Shown: positions 32,849 through 46,000, counted from the first letter of the stretch. The stretch: 64,000 nt of DNA from Enoplolaimus lenunculus (GCA_030248215.1 JASANG010000050.1:1-64000); one strand, 5' to 3'. Program-made: numbers and translations. Notes: generated by a model from the sequence alone, not told the origin.

Positions 32849-33284
32849 ATGAGCTATCAACCGGAGCCTCATATTTTACGGCATCATGATATACCTGATA
32901 TAACGCCTGTGAAGCCAGCATCTAGTGACAGTCAGCCAGAACCAAAGCAACGAACGCCAACGAAAGAATCGTCCAAGCAAACATTTGAGAAACCAACTGA
33001 GTACGGTGATAAGGTTGCTGCAACGAGTCCTGAAGGCCGTAAGCCATCTCCGACCCAAGTTTACGAGCGTGTAATACCACGACCGTCGTCTGAAAGAGCG
33101 AATTCAAATGAATCTCAGAAATCAACTGGATCTGTAAATTCAACAGCAAAGAACAGTTCGTCGGTCAAAGCAAAGACGCACACGCACAAGTGTGCAGGAG
33201 CTTCTCCAAGCGCCCCGCCGATGGGTGAATGCCCGAAATGTGATGAGTTGTTCTATGATACCAACTATCGTCGACCTTATTTGG
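32849..33284 (+). CDS. CS-like gene exon 1
   Basis: ATG after CCCCTTAAGTCATCCAAC; donor TTGG|GTACGT. The alternative donor 4 nt downstream would put a stop into the next exon, so 33284 is preferred. Confidence 0.75.
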
Positions 33285-35927
33285 GTACGTAAACCTTAGG
33301 GTTCAACCGGGGCTCTGACAAAAAAATCGACATTTGGCTCTGGTATTTACATTGCTGGATATTTATTGTAGAAGTGTTAAGAAATATAACACGACTATAT
33401 TGTGCTTACTGTTATTTACCAAAATTCTAGTATTTGGCTGTAAATTTTGTTCGAAATGTGATAAATAGAAGTACTTCGAGAAGCCCAGTAACTATTGAGG
33501 CTGCTGTAGGAACAAAATTACAACAACATAGCAAGTTAGTACTAGCGGGAATGTGTTTTACTTTTGTTGAAATTAGCATTTAAATATCCGGCTCCGGCAA
33601 CTGCCGGTCCTGGATATTGAACTGCACGACTGTGGTATTTTGTGGTGTCCGGTTGAACCCTGGTCAGTCGGGAATCAGGAGGTATAGGTAAGCGATACAT
33701 GGATCGCGGAATGTAAGGATTACTGTACGTAACTTTCGCTATCAGTTCTACTGTACTGCTTTTTAAAAATACAACCTCGACCAATTGGCTTGGTACAAAA
33801 CACTGTTGTATTTGCAATGTTTGCATATATCAAGCATTAAGTCTACATAAAAATTACACAACTGAAGGAGACAGTCGTAAACTCTAATACTAAGTGATTG
33901 CGGTAAAGCTGTCTAGAATTTGACACAGCATAATTTTATCTCAACTTTAGATTTCAAATCTGTTTATTTTTAAATTCTATTCAATAAAAATTTGAATTAT
34001 TTATTTCGCATTTTCTTCTCAGATTTTTGCTAAGAATATTCGTGTATGTTCAGATTTTTTAGTCTAAGATTTTTTTAAACTTTGAAACTTTGAAAAAATA
34101 TCATACTTTTGGTTTTGCGTATAGGCTTAGATTTTGGCTAAAGACAAATATAGTATAGGGTGGCGATAATTTGGGACGAAGTCTTTAATAAACAACCTTA
34201 GTAGGTTTTAAAAACTGTGTTACATGCCTACTTTTAATGTCTAAGGAGTTTAATTGGCACTTGATAAAATTGAAAGAATTTTGCTTCGAGATTCATTAGA
34301 ACATAAGCGAATATTTTTCAGTGTTTTTATTTGGTCGTAGGCAGTAAAGATTATTGGAATTGTGGCCGATTATTTCTATTTGTTTCAATATAACATAGTT
34401 ATCGTTTGCTCCTATTGTTTTATTTGTATTTTGTTTTTATTTTTAGTTAAAACAGACGACACTCCAGACGCATGCAAAGTTCGTGTTGTGATCCCTGGTC
34501 TGAAAAAGCCGACATGGTTTGGATGGTGTCGCGGTAACGCGGATGTTGACTGCAAATTTGATGAACAGTAAGTAGTGGCGTCTTACTTGTCATTTGGTGC
34601 CGTCCGTCGCGTGCATCATTATCCATCATCGGCCCGCGTATAAGTTAGGGACAGACCTGTGTTCTGCGGGACTGCAATTGAATAAGCTTATTAAGCTTTA
34701 TGCTTATGTTTTGCTTAGGCGTACGCTGAGGTTTAGACTTCTTACGGCAATGATCTATACTTGAACCTCAAGCGGTGACGGACGGCGCCCGAAGATAATA
34801 TTTGTATAGCGCGACCTATAAGATGATTGGCACTAAAGTTTTTTGATGGTCGGCACTGCGCAAGTATTGCATCACCGTAATTTTGTTCTGTGACAGTTGG
34901 ACGAATGCTTGTTGCTTATATGGTTAAAATTGATTGCGTTGCGGTCAGATTAACATTGCTTTCAATTTTTGCTAGTTAAATGTTGTTGTTTTTAAATTAA
35001 AATTAGAATGGATGTTTCAATATTTGGTAAAAATTTAGCCGTTAGTTTTGGGAAATAATTTGGCGAACAGCGTTTAACAACACTGTCAACCTGTTTGAGT
35101 GTTTTAAGTGTTATTAATGCTAGTTTTAGATCACTTTGTCTTACGGTCGAACTATATTCGTCGAGATCAGACGCTCAGAAAGCTGCAAAAAGTGCTGGAA
35201 CTGATACTTGTAGTGGCAAAGCAAAATCTGTCAAATCTCCTGATAAATTCATGTATCGCGTCAAAAAACTTCCCGATTTCATCGAGCCTTATGCAAGCAC
35301 GTGGAAGGTAAGCCGATTGTTTTGTAGCCTTTAATTGTGCATGGCATCAAAATTTGCATAAGTGGATGAATTTTGTTGTTGATACCGAATCATTTACTAA
35401 AATGTAACGTTTTGGTATTGAAAAAGCTTAAGGGTAACAACGTTCTGGATACGAGTCTCTCGACATACACAGCGAAGTTTTCGCAAAGGGCTTGTAGTGC
35501 TGTTTTGCATAGAATTATATGTCATTGCTTGTTTATCTCTGTTTGTTTGTTTGTTTGTTTATTTGTTTGTTTATTTGTTTGTTTGTTTGTTGTTTGTTTG
35601 TTTGTTGTTTATTTCTTTGTTTGCTTGTTTGTTTCTTTGTTTGTTTGTTTGTTTGTTTATTTGTTTGTTTGTTGGTTGGTTGGTTGGTTGGTTGGTTGAT
35701 TGGTTTCTTGGTTTGTTGGTTGATTGGTTGGTTTGTTGGTTGGTTGGTTGGTTAGTTGGTTGGTTGGTTAGTTGGTGCTTGTATTTATTTCTTTGTAGGT
35801 GAAAGATAATCAAGTGGAATTGACCATCAAGAAAATGGTTCCACGATCGTGGGTCGCTGAATTGGATTCGACAGGTCTTGAAACTGCAGAAGATTCAGCA
35901 TCTGAAGATGAACAGTATCAGCCATAA
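32849..35927 (+). CDS. Four-exon gene, CS/p23-like domain protein (tentative), 287 residues
   Basis: Exons 32849-33284, 34447-34567, 35130-35307 and 35799-35927 join in phase (864 nt) and end in TAA. The first ~125 residues are polar and low-complexity ([17 protein letters not shown]) and probably disordered. [11 protein letters not shown] segment at ~134-143 looks like a zinc-type Cys pair. The C-terminal half has [28 protein letters not shown] and [18 protein letters not shown], the spacing and pattern of a CS (CHORD/SGT1, p23-like) beta-sandwich, with an acidic tail. If this is right, it could be an HSP90 co-chaperone-like or dynein-assembly factor; that is inference from pattern only. It lies 1 kb downstream of the phosphatase gene on the same strand. 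It could instead be an unrelated lineage-specific protein. Confidence 0.7.
33585..33665. mobile_element. CCGG-type element, one end
   Basis: CCGGCTCCGGCAACTGCCGG and GTCCGGTTGAACCCTGG in intron 1 of the CS-like gene. Confidence 0.5.
34447..34567 (+). CDS. CS-like gene exon 2
   Basis: Acceptor ATTTTTAG, donor GAACA|GTAAGT. Encodes [17 protein letters not shown] and CKFDEQ; phase 1 to 2. Confidence 0.78.
34575..34820. mobile_element. Nested remnants: GTGGCGC-type MITE split by a TTAGGC-type fragment
   Basis: GTGGCGTCTTACTTGTC...GCCGTCCGTCGC at the left and GACGGCGCCCGAAG...TATAGCGCGACC at the right flank a piece (34643-34750) with AATAAGCTTATTAAGC and TTGCTTAGGCGTACG words. Confidence 0.5.
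35130..35307 (+). CDS. CS-like gene exon 3
   Basis: Acceptor AGTTTTAG, donor TGGAAG|GTAAGC; phase 2 to 0. Encodes LTVELYSS and [11 protein letters not shown]. Confidence 0.75.
35527..35778 (+). repeat. (TTTG)n then (TTGG)n microsatellite in the last intron of the CS-like gene
   Basis: About 150 bp of TTTG-type repeats pass into about 100 bp of TTGG-type repeats, ending 20 bp before the acceptor, so the tract forms the polypyrimidine-poor end of the intron. Confidence 0.95.
35799..35927 (+). CDS. CS-like gene exon 4
   Basis: Acceptor TTTGTAG right after a TTTG/TTGG microsatellite; 42 codons plus TAA. Encodes the last strand of the CS-like fold and an acidic ASEDEQYQP tail. Confidence 0.78.
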   Translation: MKDNQVELTIKKMVPRSWVAELDSTGLETAEDSASEDEQYQP

Positions 35928-36812
35928 AGCAATCAAGTTGTATGCGCTGTACTTTCTGGTGTAGTGTCTAAAGTGAAATGATTACTGATGTTCGAATTTA
36001 GTTCTTGATGATATGTTTATCAGGTAAAAGTCTAACGGGGCGTTCGAGTCAAACTAATCACGAATACTCTCAGATTGGAGCAGTGGGTTTGCAGCCAGAT
36101 ACGCCTAAGTTATGCGTAAGCTTTTGACGATTAATTGCCAAATTGTCACGAAGATGAACCCAACCAGTTCAATCACTAATAATATTGGTTGTAATTACGG
36201 CTTTTGAGTGTCGATGGATGGACATTGAAAATCATCCGCTTCAATTCCGCTATTTGCAAGTTTTCTATCGATATGCACATCCCATTACGAGCCAAACAAC
36301 TACTTAATGTGCGCTATGGCATAAGAAAATTTGTATAACAAAATGATTGTTGCTAAAATTTAATTGTTATAGTTTGTTTAGCTCCGGTAAAGCTAAATCA
36401 GAAGCGTTTCTTTGTTGGTTTTCGTCCATGTTATCCGTTGTATATTGTGGTTTAAACAACTTGTTGATCACGTGGTGTTATTCAAAGCTTTGTGATAAGT
36501 TCTGGTAGCGATGTAAGTTCTTAATGTTATGCATTATATTGTTATTCGATTCTTTTACAGTTGCTTTTATTGTGCACATTTTATTTTTTTACTTTTGGAA
36601 GAATTTGAAACTTTTTTTACGATTTTAAAATGGTTTTTTACCATTTCTATAGAAACGTGGTTTTAAACTTTTTGGAAATTTACAATTGGATAAAATCTTG
36701 TGGTGTTTGATAAATGAACGGGAAGGGGTGTGTTATAATATCAGTAAGCTTCAAGCTGTGTACTGCAGGTCACATAAATGTACTCGTACATGACATGTGT
36801 GTCAGGGTATAA

Positions 36813-37119
36813 TCGGATATCCGATTTCGGTTTAGTATTCGGTAGACACCGATATCCTGATTCGTTATCGGGTATAATGCTACAGGATATCGAATATTTA
36901 TGGTTGTGGTCACGAATACCATAAAATTGCTATTCGCAAGTGGACAAATTTAGTACCTTATTGAGATTTCCTTTCTTTTCACTTTTTGGAATAAGATTAA
37001 AAATCGAAGCTAAATTTAAACTAATTCAGTAATACTTTTATACGACTAAATTACTTTCAACAATGCTCATATTTACATGCTGTATCCGGTTCCGGTACAA
37101 TATTTGGTCGCACCCTGAT
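36813..37119. mobile_element. CCGG-type element, divergent
   Basis: CAGGGTATAATCGGATATCC and GGTTCCGGTACAATATTTGG...CGCACCCTG ends. Confidence 0.55.
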
Positions 37120-37515
37120 GCGTATATGTGTAAAATTTTGAATTATTTCAAATATATTTGCATTAGTTGTGTTTTATGTTTAGTAACTTCGACGTATTTT
37201 CAAATGTGTGTAGCAGCAGCTCTCTACGGTGTAGTAATCAGCTTTAAGATAAAAATCTAGCGCAATGTCAAAATAGACAAGGTATGCTTGGATGAATTCG
37301 TGTTTAGTTTTAGAACTGGGATGTCCGGTTTGAAACATAAAACAGCGAGAAAACGTTACACACATTGAAGAATACTGACTCAAGTTTATGGCTTTTGACA
37401 TCAACGGCATAATATATTTATTACTGAGAAAATAAGTTATTGCTCTGTGTATATTGCATTCTGTGTTAAAATGTTTTTGTATTGATATATTTGCCTCTTT
37501 TTAATGGTCTCGGTC

Positions 37516-37680
37516 AATGTATGGAGCAGAGCTGTAACAGTAGTATGTGCATATTTCTAAGCCTAAACCTAATCTTAAGGACAAGCCATGCCTACGTCTT
37601 AGTATAAAGTAGTCTAAAGTTTAGGAATATTTTATTGCGGTCCAGCGGATAGACGATGTCGCCTCCTGATCGTTATATAA
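37516..37680. mobile_element. TTAGGC-type hAT-like MITE, decayed
   Basis: GAGCAGAGCTGTAACAGTAG left and CGCCTCCTGATCG right, with TAAGCCTAAACCTAATC inside. Confidence 0.6.
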
Positions 37681-37898
37681 ATGATGGACTCGGAACGGTT
37701 TAACGTTTTTGGCGACGTATGAAATTTGTGCAGTTTTTTGTTTAATTTTAAAAATCATTTGGCGAAAAGCGAATTTTAATTTGGCAAAATTTGTCCAGAA
37801 ATATTCCCTTAAATGGACGCCATTGTCAATAAAAACGGTACATTTTCGTTAGAAACGTTATAAGTTTGCCGGTCGTGTTCATTTTTCACACAGTGTTT

Positions 37899-38050
37899 GG
37901 CCCATGTAAAGATCTGGGGCGGAACGTTTTTCCTTGGAATTGTAATATAGTAAGCTTAAGCTTTAGACTATTTTTTGCTTGGCTTAGGTTTAGGCTTAGG
38001 CTCAGGCATATGCTTATAATACTGCTCCGCCCCTGTTCTTTACGTTGGCC
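37899..38050. mobile_element. TTAGGC-type hAT-like MITE with perfect 8-bp TSD
   Basis: GGCCCATGTAAAGATCTGGG and CCCCTGTTCTTTACGTTGGC ends. CAGTGTTT flanks both sides. 152 bp. Confidence 0.93.
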
Positions 38051-38239
38051 CAGTGTTTTATGTCTAGGTTTCTCAGCGTAGCACATGAAAAGTGAAAAGT
38101 TGACGAAAATTTTCAAATTACTTGGCTACGTACAATAAATACTCTTAGCATACAAAACGTACTGAATTCATTTTCTATGTATAGAGAGCAGGACAATGAG
38201 TAGCTGCCTGATTAAACGTATAAACAGAGCCCTGCCTAG

Positions 38240-38542
38240 CAGGGTGCAACCGGAAGTGAAATATACCGGAAACGGAGGTGAGTCGAAATTGGGTAGTTAA
38301 AAGGATTTTTAATTTGTCAATTTTAGCAAATATCTGTAATGTGTAGTTAAATTGTTTGTTTTTACGCTTGTTTTTTCGAAATCTCGGCAATTCTTTTTTA
38401 AGTTGTGCAAAAGCTAAACGAAACGCGCCAAACAGATAAATCTTGTAATACTTTGCAAAATTTCACTACCGAAATAAAAATTCTACCGGAGCCACAAGTC
38501 GATTTTCTGTTGAAGCCGGAGGCATAGCTCCGGTTGAGCCTG
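38240..38542. mobile_element. CCGG-type hAT-like MITE
   Basis: CAGGGTGCAACCGGAAG and CTCCGGTTGAGCCTG ends. Flanks CTGCCTAG and CTAACTAG agree at 6 of 8 bases. Confidence 0.75.
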
Positions 38543-38700
38543 CTAACTAGGGATTTTTCGGAGTTGTTTTATGCACTGGCTGAATTGGTCAGAGGCGTAG
38601 TTTATAGGAATTTTTTATGTGGTTTTTGTCTGAAATGCAACGCGAATAAATATTGCACCTTTTGTGTGTATTGACATAAGCCGATATGGGTGTTGACTAA

Positions 38701-38867
38701 AGGTATAGAACAGAACTGTGACAATGTATAAGCGTATTCCTAAGCATAAGCGTAAGAATGAGCTTATACCAAAGTCTAAGCCTAAGCAAAAAAAGTCTTA
38801 AGCTTAAACTTACAATATATATATTGCAATCACACCGAAAACCGTTCCGCTCCTGATCTTTACAGGA
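38701..38867. mobile_element. TTAGGC-type hAT-like MITE, decayed ends
   Basis: TATAGAACAGAACTGTGACA left, CGTTCCGCTCCTGATCTTTA right, TAAGCCTAAGCAAAAAAAGT core. Confidence 0.7.
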
Positions 38868-39162
38868 TGTTGGATAGGATTGCAGTTATGTGCGTATTGC
38901 CAAATTTTCAATTTGTGTTACACTTCATGCTAAAATTTATGTATTACCAAACGCTTTTCAACAAAGAAATGAAATTTAGTGTCTACTAAAAGTGTGAACC
39001 TGATAGTAGTAAAAATTTTGCGTAGTATCGCTAAATATTTTATATTTGTTGCTGTTACAAAAACAAGTTTAATACCGCAAGTATTGTTCACTTCCCGGTT
39101 CTGGTGCATTTTCCCTTTCCGGTTCATTTTATATTTGATAAATATCTGGTATTCAGTTGGGA

Positions 39163-39168
39163 TTTATT
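39163..39168 (-). terminator. Candidate poly(A) signal of GluCl
   Basis: AATAAA on the minus strand about 160 bp after the stop codon. Confidence 0.4.
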
Positions 39169-39326
39169 TCTTTTCGAATACATATATACATATCGTGATA
39201 TTTTTCACATCCGGATATTCGGTGCCCATTTATAATCTCAGATCTTTATCATCAATCACGGAAGTCTTGGCCGATATTGCGAAATATACGCACACTTTAT
39301 ATCCGGATGATGTTCACCATTTAAAG

Positions 39327-40079
39327 TCAAAGCAACGTTTCGTTGGGCTGAACTCGAGCGTACGGAATCATGTACAGGATCCAGTAAATTGCGTTGAATC
39401 CGACGAACACAATCGGGAACAAAAATCGAGCAAGAACATCGATTCTTTTCGACCTGGCCCGATATTTTCGGCGAAACCATTCGACTGGACGCGCAGCACC
39501 GATCAGTATGCTTCCGCTTGTGCTTCTACGACCGCTAGCTGCGGCTGCTACAAAGGTAGTCGGCATCAACCTTTGATGTCTGCCGACATCAATGCGACCG
39601 CCGACACGACGATTGTTGTCCACGATCGGCGTCGTTCTTGGATGTCGGCAGACACCAAGGCCGCGGCGACGATCAAAGGAGCCACCACCGATACTTTTTA
39701 GCGATTGCTGATTATAGGGATCGCTAACAATTGTTGCGGTTGACGGTTTTAGTCGATCGACGGTTGAATTGTTTTTTGCTGTAGATATAAGCAACTGTTG
39801 TGGAAACCGACCTGTTTTCGGTGGCAAATGCATTTGGAGTTTGTCGCGGCTGGAAAGACGAGATGTGAAGTGTTTTGCGGGATGCGAGCTCAAAGTCACC
39901 CCTTCGTGGCTAGTATCACCTGAAGGATAATGGTTTTGCCATTCGGTAGCTGTGCTTATGGAGGTGTCGGCTGCTGATTGTTCTGGTTGTCTTTGATCCG
40001 GATCGTAGGGTTTTATGCGTCGAAATCGCGGCGACATATCCGGTGTCTCGAGGTCGTTGTGATAGGAAAATGCTGGATT
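39327..40079 (-). CDS. GluCl last exon, intracellular loop and TM4
   Basis: Acceptor AATTTTAG, phase 0, 250 codons plus TGA. About 210 residues of basic, Ser/Arg-rich cytoplasmic loop, then [20 protein letters not shown] and YWILYMIPY (TM4). The antisense frame at 38979-39701 is a shadow of this exon. Confidence 0.93.
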   Translation of the reverse strand, partial: NPAFSYHNDLETPDMSPRFRRIKPYDPDQRQPEQSAADTSISTATEWQNHYPSGDTSHEGVTLSSHPAKHFTSRLSSRDKLQMHLPPKTGRFPQQLLISTAKNNSTVDRLKPSTATIVSDPYNQQSLKSIGGGSFDRRRGLGVCRHPRTTPIVDNNRRVGGRIDVGRHQRLMPTTFVAAAASGRRSTSGSILIGAARPVEWFRRKYRARSKRIDVLARFLFPIVFVGFNAIYWILYMIPYARVQPNETLL

Positions 40080-43000
40080 CTAAAATTGAGTAGAATTTAC
40101 GCGATATTTGTAATTTTTTGCAGAAATTTATATTGCTCGAATATATATTGCATATCTACTGCCTTAAATCGATGTCGTGTTTCAAATGGTCAGCTACGCA
40201 AATAAGAGAAGGTGCAACATATATAAAAACAGATAACCGCGAAAAGTAACTACAATCTTCAGAGAAAGTTGTAGCAGTAGTTGACAACGTTTAAGTAAAG
40301 CCAATTCGTTCGCACACAGGTCATGGGGCCAATGTATAGAAGCAGAGGCGGAACAGTAAATATAAGCATATTCCTGAGGTTAAGCATAAGCCTAAGCAAA
40401 ATAAAATTAGTCTAAAACTTAAGCTTACTCTATTCCAGTCGCACGGAAAAACGTTTCGCTCCTGATCTTTGCTTGGGCCGGTCATGGTAAGGAATCGCAT
40501 TCAAATATGCAAAATATTTGTCAGATTTCCAATTTCATTGAATAATTGATACTAAATCGGCGTTTTGCAGCTCAAACGTTTCAGTTTACAATACCTTCGG
40601 TATGGAAACCGTTTTGAAACATGCCATATGAAGCTTGAAAAGCGTTTAAAATAGCGTTTATTTTTGACACGGTTTGTATTACCGCTAACATATGGACCAC
40701 ATTTTCAATACCTTACCATTAAAACCGTTGATGGATCACGGACATCATCGTACCGTTTCCGGTAGATCCCGAGTTCCTGTGACGCCATCAAGTCAACGCT
40801 CGCGGATTTGTGCCTGTGAGATTTGTGGATATCGTCCATAAGGTCACGCCGTGCTGCATAATTGACCAATGCGAATTCTAGCAAAGCCCCTAAAAGCCAA
40901 TAGCCAGGGTACGACCGGATATTCGTTTCCGGTAAAAATTAGTGTCCGTTTCCGTTATAGATATAATGGAAATTTTGTTACTTATACATTCAGAATTAGT
41001 TCTAAATCGCGTATATATCTGGCAATTTTTCATTACAGATATGCTGCAATTGTTCGAAATGAAATGAAAAAAATACGACGCATCCGCTATTTTTCAATAA
41101 AATTTTGCAAAGCCCGGTGAATATTTGCATGTCTCACTTGTGTTGGCAGAAAAATAAAACATCTTTGAAACTTTTATCCCTCAACATCCGTTTTCTGTTT
41201 CCGTTATTTTGACCACTGTCCGATTCTGTTTCCGTTATTTTTACTACCCGTTTACACTCGGATATATATGATATATACATATATACATCGAACAGGGTCA
41301 ATGTTATGCGGTACATGTGTACCTCAGTGGTTAGCACAGCGGACCGGTATTTAGTTCGCTATGATTTCGAGCCCCAAAGTATATATATATTCGCAGCAGT
41401 ATTTTCATGTAGAGCTCTGCATGGTACTGCTTAACATAGAATTTTGATATCTCTCCGTATGATATATATACAATATCCTTCAAGGTCACACATATTGACT
41501 AAAACCCGGTTTCAAAATTTTAATAAGACTCATTTTGTTCCTCGATCATTCAAATTTTGCCAGAATGTGGCCAATGTTAATACTTTTAGGGTCGTAACAG
41601 TAGATCAAGCGTGTTCCTAAGCCTAAGCCTAAGCGTTGCAAAAGCGCATTCCTACGCCTAATCCTAAGCCTAAGCCTAAGCAAAAAAATGTAGTCTAGAA
41701 TCTAAACCTACTCTTTTACAGACCCACCAAAAACCGGGACGGCGTTAAAAGTAACATGGGCCCAGAATGTTATAAATTTAAAATTGTCGAATAAAATGAT
41801 GTGCACAGTAATGACGAAAACTTTATTACGAATAGTTTCCTTTTACCGAAAATAAACGCCAAACAAACGCCAATCCAAACATCGATCGCTTTGGTGTACG
41901 AAACTGGAGGCAGTTTTGCATTGATTCCTGATGCCTTAAATTTGGTTTTACACTGCAAAAAATGGTGTGTCAAATTGACTCTGTCCGAAATTGGCTTTTC
42001 CTAACTACACAAACTGAGTCAAACTCGACTCCGCCACAGTCAAACATGCGACTCAGTGAATCGAATGTGACTTTGGTGGAGTCGAATTTTGACTCAATCT
42101 GTGTAGTCAAGAAAAGCCTATTTCGGAGAGAATCAATTTGACTCACGTTTTTTTGCAGTGTACGACATATCAGTAATGACTGAAAACATTTAATCACCAC
42201 AGGCAAAATTGGCCAATCAGTCCCATAGAATAACGTTCCGTCTTTGATCAATTTATATATTACATGGGCTACAAAATGTCACAAAACTTTCAAAAACGGC
42301 AGTTAAAGTCCAAGCGGTCAGGGTACAACCGGAGGTCTGCCTCCGGCTGCGGCTCCGGCAGAAAATCAGCCTCCGGGGCTCCGGTAAAATTTTTGCCGGA
42401 GGTTTCGGCAATTTCGGTAGTAAAATTTTGCATATTTTTGCAAAATTTATCTGTTTGAACGCGTTTCGTTTTAATTTTGTCGCAATTTTCAGGATAGAAT
42501 TTTCGAAAATTCGCAGATAATTAGCGTAAAACCAAACAAATTAACAACATATCGCAGATATTGGCTAAAATTAACTAGTTAACCATCATCGTTACTACAT
42601 AATTTAGCCGCACCTCCGGCTCCGGCAAGTTTTGTTGACCTCCGGGACCGACTCCGGTATGTTTCACCTCCGGTTGCACCCTGTAAGCGATATATATGAG
42701 AAAATCGTGTGTTTTCCTCTGATAAAGAAATTGTTTTCAATTTCAGACAATATTTCTTGAATATTTAAAATACAATTTTTGGTTTGTTCGCAAGCATTAG
42801 CCAAGTAACCGTTTAGCTACATTGTATGCATTGTATGTATAATCAGGCCCGTTGCCTGCTCCACATGTTACGAGACAAACCAATTTCAAAATTGGCGTTA
42901 GGGTAAGTTCGTTTGCCTTTACAAGCCAGCTTAAATTTTTTTGTAAAGGCAAAATTTTTTCAAGGGGGGGGGCTGATCACCCTGACCTCCATCTGACTAA

Positions 43001-46000
43001 AAGGTCCTAATTATACGCCCGTTCAAGTGTAAACACTTCATACTTGAGTTGTCATCGTTAGCAGCGTTGTAACACCGAGTGTCACCCGAGCAGGCACCGA
43101 ATCTTTGTCCAACCAAAAACTGACCCAAGATACAGCGACTAACATCAGCGATGGAATGTACAACTGGAGCAGATAATAGCTGAATTCACGTTTCAACACC
43201 AACACCGTACGCAGACAGCTGTATTCGCCTGAAAGTAATTACAAATAGTAACTTCTTCCAGTACCATCCAATACAGGACCGGAGCAGCCACCCCCCATAC
43301 CCCCATTTGGGGGCCCCCACCCCTAAAGTACCCCACCCTAACCGGATAAAACAAAAACCGCTCAAGTTTTTAAATGTGTCTGGCTTCTCGCTCGCGAGTT
43401 TGGGGAAACGCGAAATCAAAGAAGATTTGTAATTAATATTTCTTGTATATACGGTTTGTCTTTAGGGAATCTAACTGGAAGCGTTCGACAGAGATTGTTT
43501 AAATCTTTTGCTGTGTATATATTTTTAAAGTTAAACAAAATAGTTTTTTAGCAACGAGCATTTCTTCAATAAACTATTAGCGTGGCATAGCTATTGCTAG
43601 TTTCAAAAACCACATTCAAATATTAATCGATTTGGGCCCATGCAAAGATCACACTCAAAATAATATTTCTGATATTTAAGAAAAAATTTCTTACATTTGA
43701 GAAATATGATTACCAAGGTGCACTTGAAAAGTATTTCTGTTACAACAGAAATGATTTCAAAAAACGTTTTGAAATAAAGTCTGAAAATAAGCGTTTTCCA
43801 GTTATTTTTAGAAAAATTGTCTTAAATATTAGCAAAACTTTTCAGATTTGCCACAGAAAACACTTTTCTGAATAAATTTAGAAATACTTTTTTGTGTGGC
43901 AGCGGCGGAACGTTTTTCTGCTTTAATGCAACAAAATACGCCTAAATTTTAGACTAATTTTTTGCTTTAAGCTTCAGTATAAGCTCATTTCACGCTTATA
44001 GGAAGAGGGTAGAAATATGTTTATACTACTGTTACGGCGCTGTTCTATACATTGGACATAGATTTAAACGCTAACCTGTATTTGTTGTGCTTGTACACAA
44101 CGTTGTTCGAACATCGGTCAACGTGAAACTTGGAAGGCTTTGTTTCAATCCAGTTTTCACTTGAACGGGATCGATCGACTTCCAATAGTAACGAATATCT
44201 TTCGTTGTGTAGGCATCTGAAACGCAAAATATGATATGAAACAACGTTCAGTTGAAATCTCATTGATTTTATATACAATCAGCTGTTATACATTTTTGCA
44301 AAATTTACCAATTTTGTTCGCAATAAAAAGTTTCATTTTTCCATCGAAAACATTTTAAGGTAGGTAGGGTTAACACGTGTCAATTTTCAAATTTGTCATG
44401 CGTTAACCCTACCTTAACGAAAAAGTAGCGTTAACCGTACCCTAAAGCGTGTTTTACAAGATGCTCTATGACACGTATTAGGATAGGGCAGTGACATGTG
44501 CTAGGGCAGGGTTAACGTAATTTTTCGTTATGGTATGGTTACGCACGACAAATTTGAAAATTGACATGTGTTAACTCTACTTTATAATGTTTTCGGTGTC
44601 AAACTGAAATTTTTTTTATTGTGAACGATGCATAACGTGCTTAAAATTTCAGGATGTCTCTTCTGATACGATTTTTGTTTCGGTTTTGGAAATTTTATAT
44701 AATTCAGTGTGCAACCGTAGGGAAAATATACCAGAGCCGCAATCGGAAGTCTACAAAATTTGTCAGAAGTGAAAGAGAATGTAAACGGAACTAAGGTATC
44801 TTTAGTTCATGTTTAATTTGCATACTTGGGCAAAAATCAGTAAAGTATTGTCAAAAACTTTCGTATTGGGCTGAGCTTTTTAAAAAAATCCTGACAGTTA
44901 AATTATTTTTAAATCGTACTATACGTTAAGGTAAAACGCACCGGACGTATCAATTTTTATAAAACTATAAAAAATTTCACTATCAAAAATACCGGAACAT
45001 CCGGTAAAAGTTCTACCGTAACGAATTTTGGGTCGATGCCGGAAGCATACCTCCGGATGTACTCTGTTGCATTTTTTAAAAATACTTCGATGTTTTGAAG
45101 TTGTATATATTGTTAGTACCCGAATGCGATTTTTTCAGTTTTTTGTTACACCAACGAGAATTAACAGCAAATCTGAGACTGTAAAGAATACAGAATACAA
45201 CCTGTGAGCTTCTGGCGAAAATTTTTTAATAGCAATAGGTATTTTCCGTGTAACAGGGTTAAGTCGACTGTCGATAAAACTTACAACTTGCAAGATCGAT
45301 GTAACACTCTTGTGTGTCCATTGGGTAACTTTGTAGGGTCATCGGACACGACAGCGTTAATGTCATTCTAAAAAGTTAAATATCACAATGCTAAGATATT
45401 ATACTAGTCGTCCAACTGTGCTCAGTGCGCAATAGTATTAGTGTAATAAGCATTAAAATCTGTGTGTTGAATTTTCCGAACAATTCCGTGTATGTGTTAA
45501 GAAACTATTGTACACAAAGTATGCTGAAAACTTGCCCAAAATATGTACTTATGTGAGGTGTTCCAGCTTTAATTATATAGATAAGAACGCATATGCATAT
45601 TCGCTGAGCGTGACCATATACTTTTGATGACGTCCGGTGCCGTTCGTCGCCATCCGTCACCGTATGGTATCGTGCGTGAAATACCCACATACAATACTGT
45701 ACGATGACGACCGGTAAGCGCCACCCTAACGCTTTTAGCGTAACAAATATTGCAATTATACTTTGCCTAAATTGCTGAAAGTCAAACTACTGCAGTGTTC
45801 AGTATTTCGTGCCGGCAACGAATATTTGCAAGGAATTATTTAGGTACATGGAAATCCGTTTATATTCCAGTTGAAACTTTATTATTCACTTTCTCCCAGG
45901 ATTTTGGACTCGCTACGGGTTGTGTACCTACATTGCAAGCATGTCAAAACAAGACGTACACAAATTATTGTGTCTCGATGCATAAACGCACCGGACCATG

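Noticed and set aside
35373-35813. Long frames full of VCLF or TNQP repeats
   Set aside because: They are translations of the TTTG/TTGG microsatellite.
38979-39701. 240-codon + strand frame as a gene
   Set aside because: It lies antisense to the GluCl last exon, whose minus-strand frame encodes TM4 and joins in phase with the other exons.
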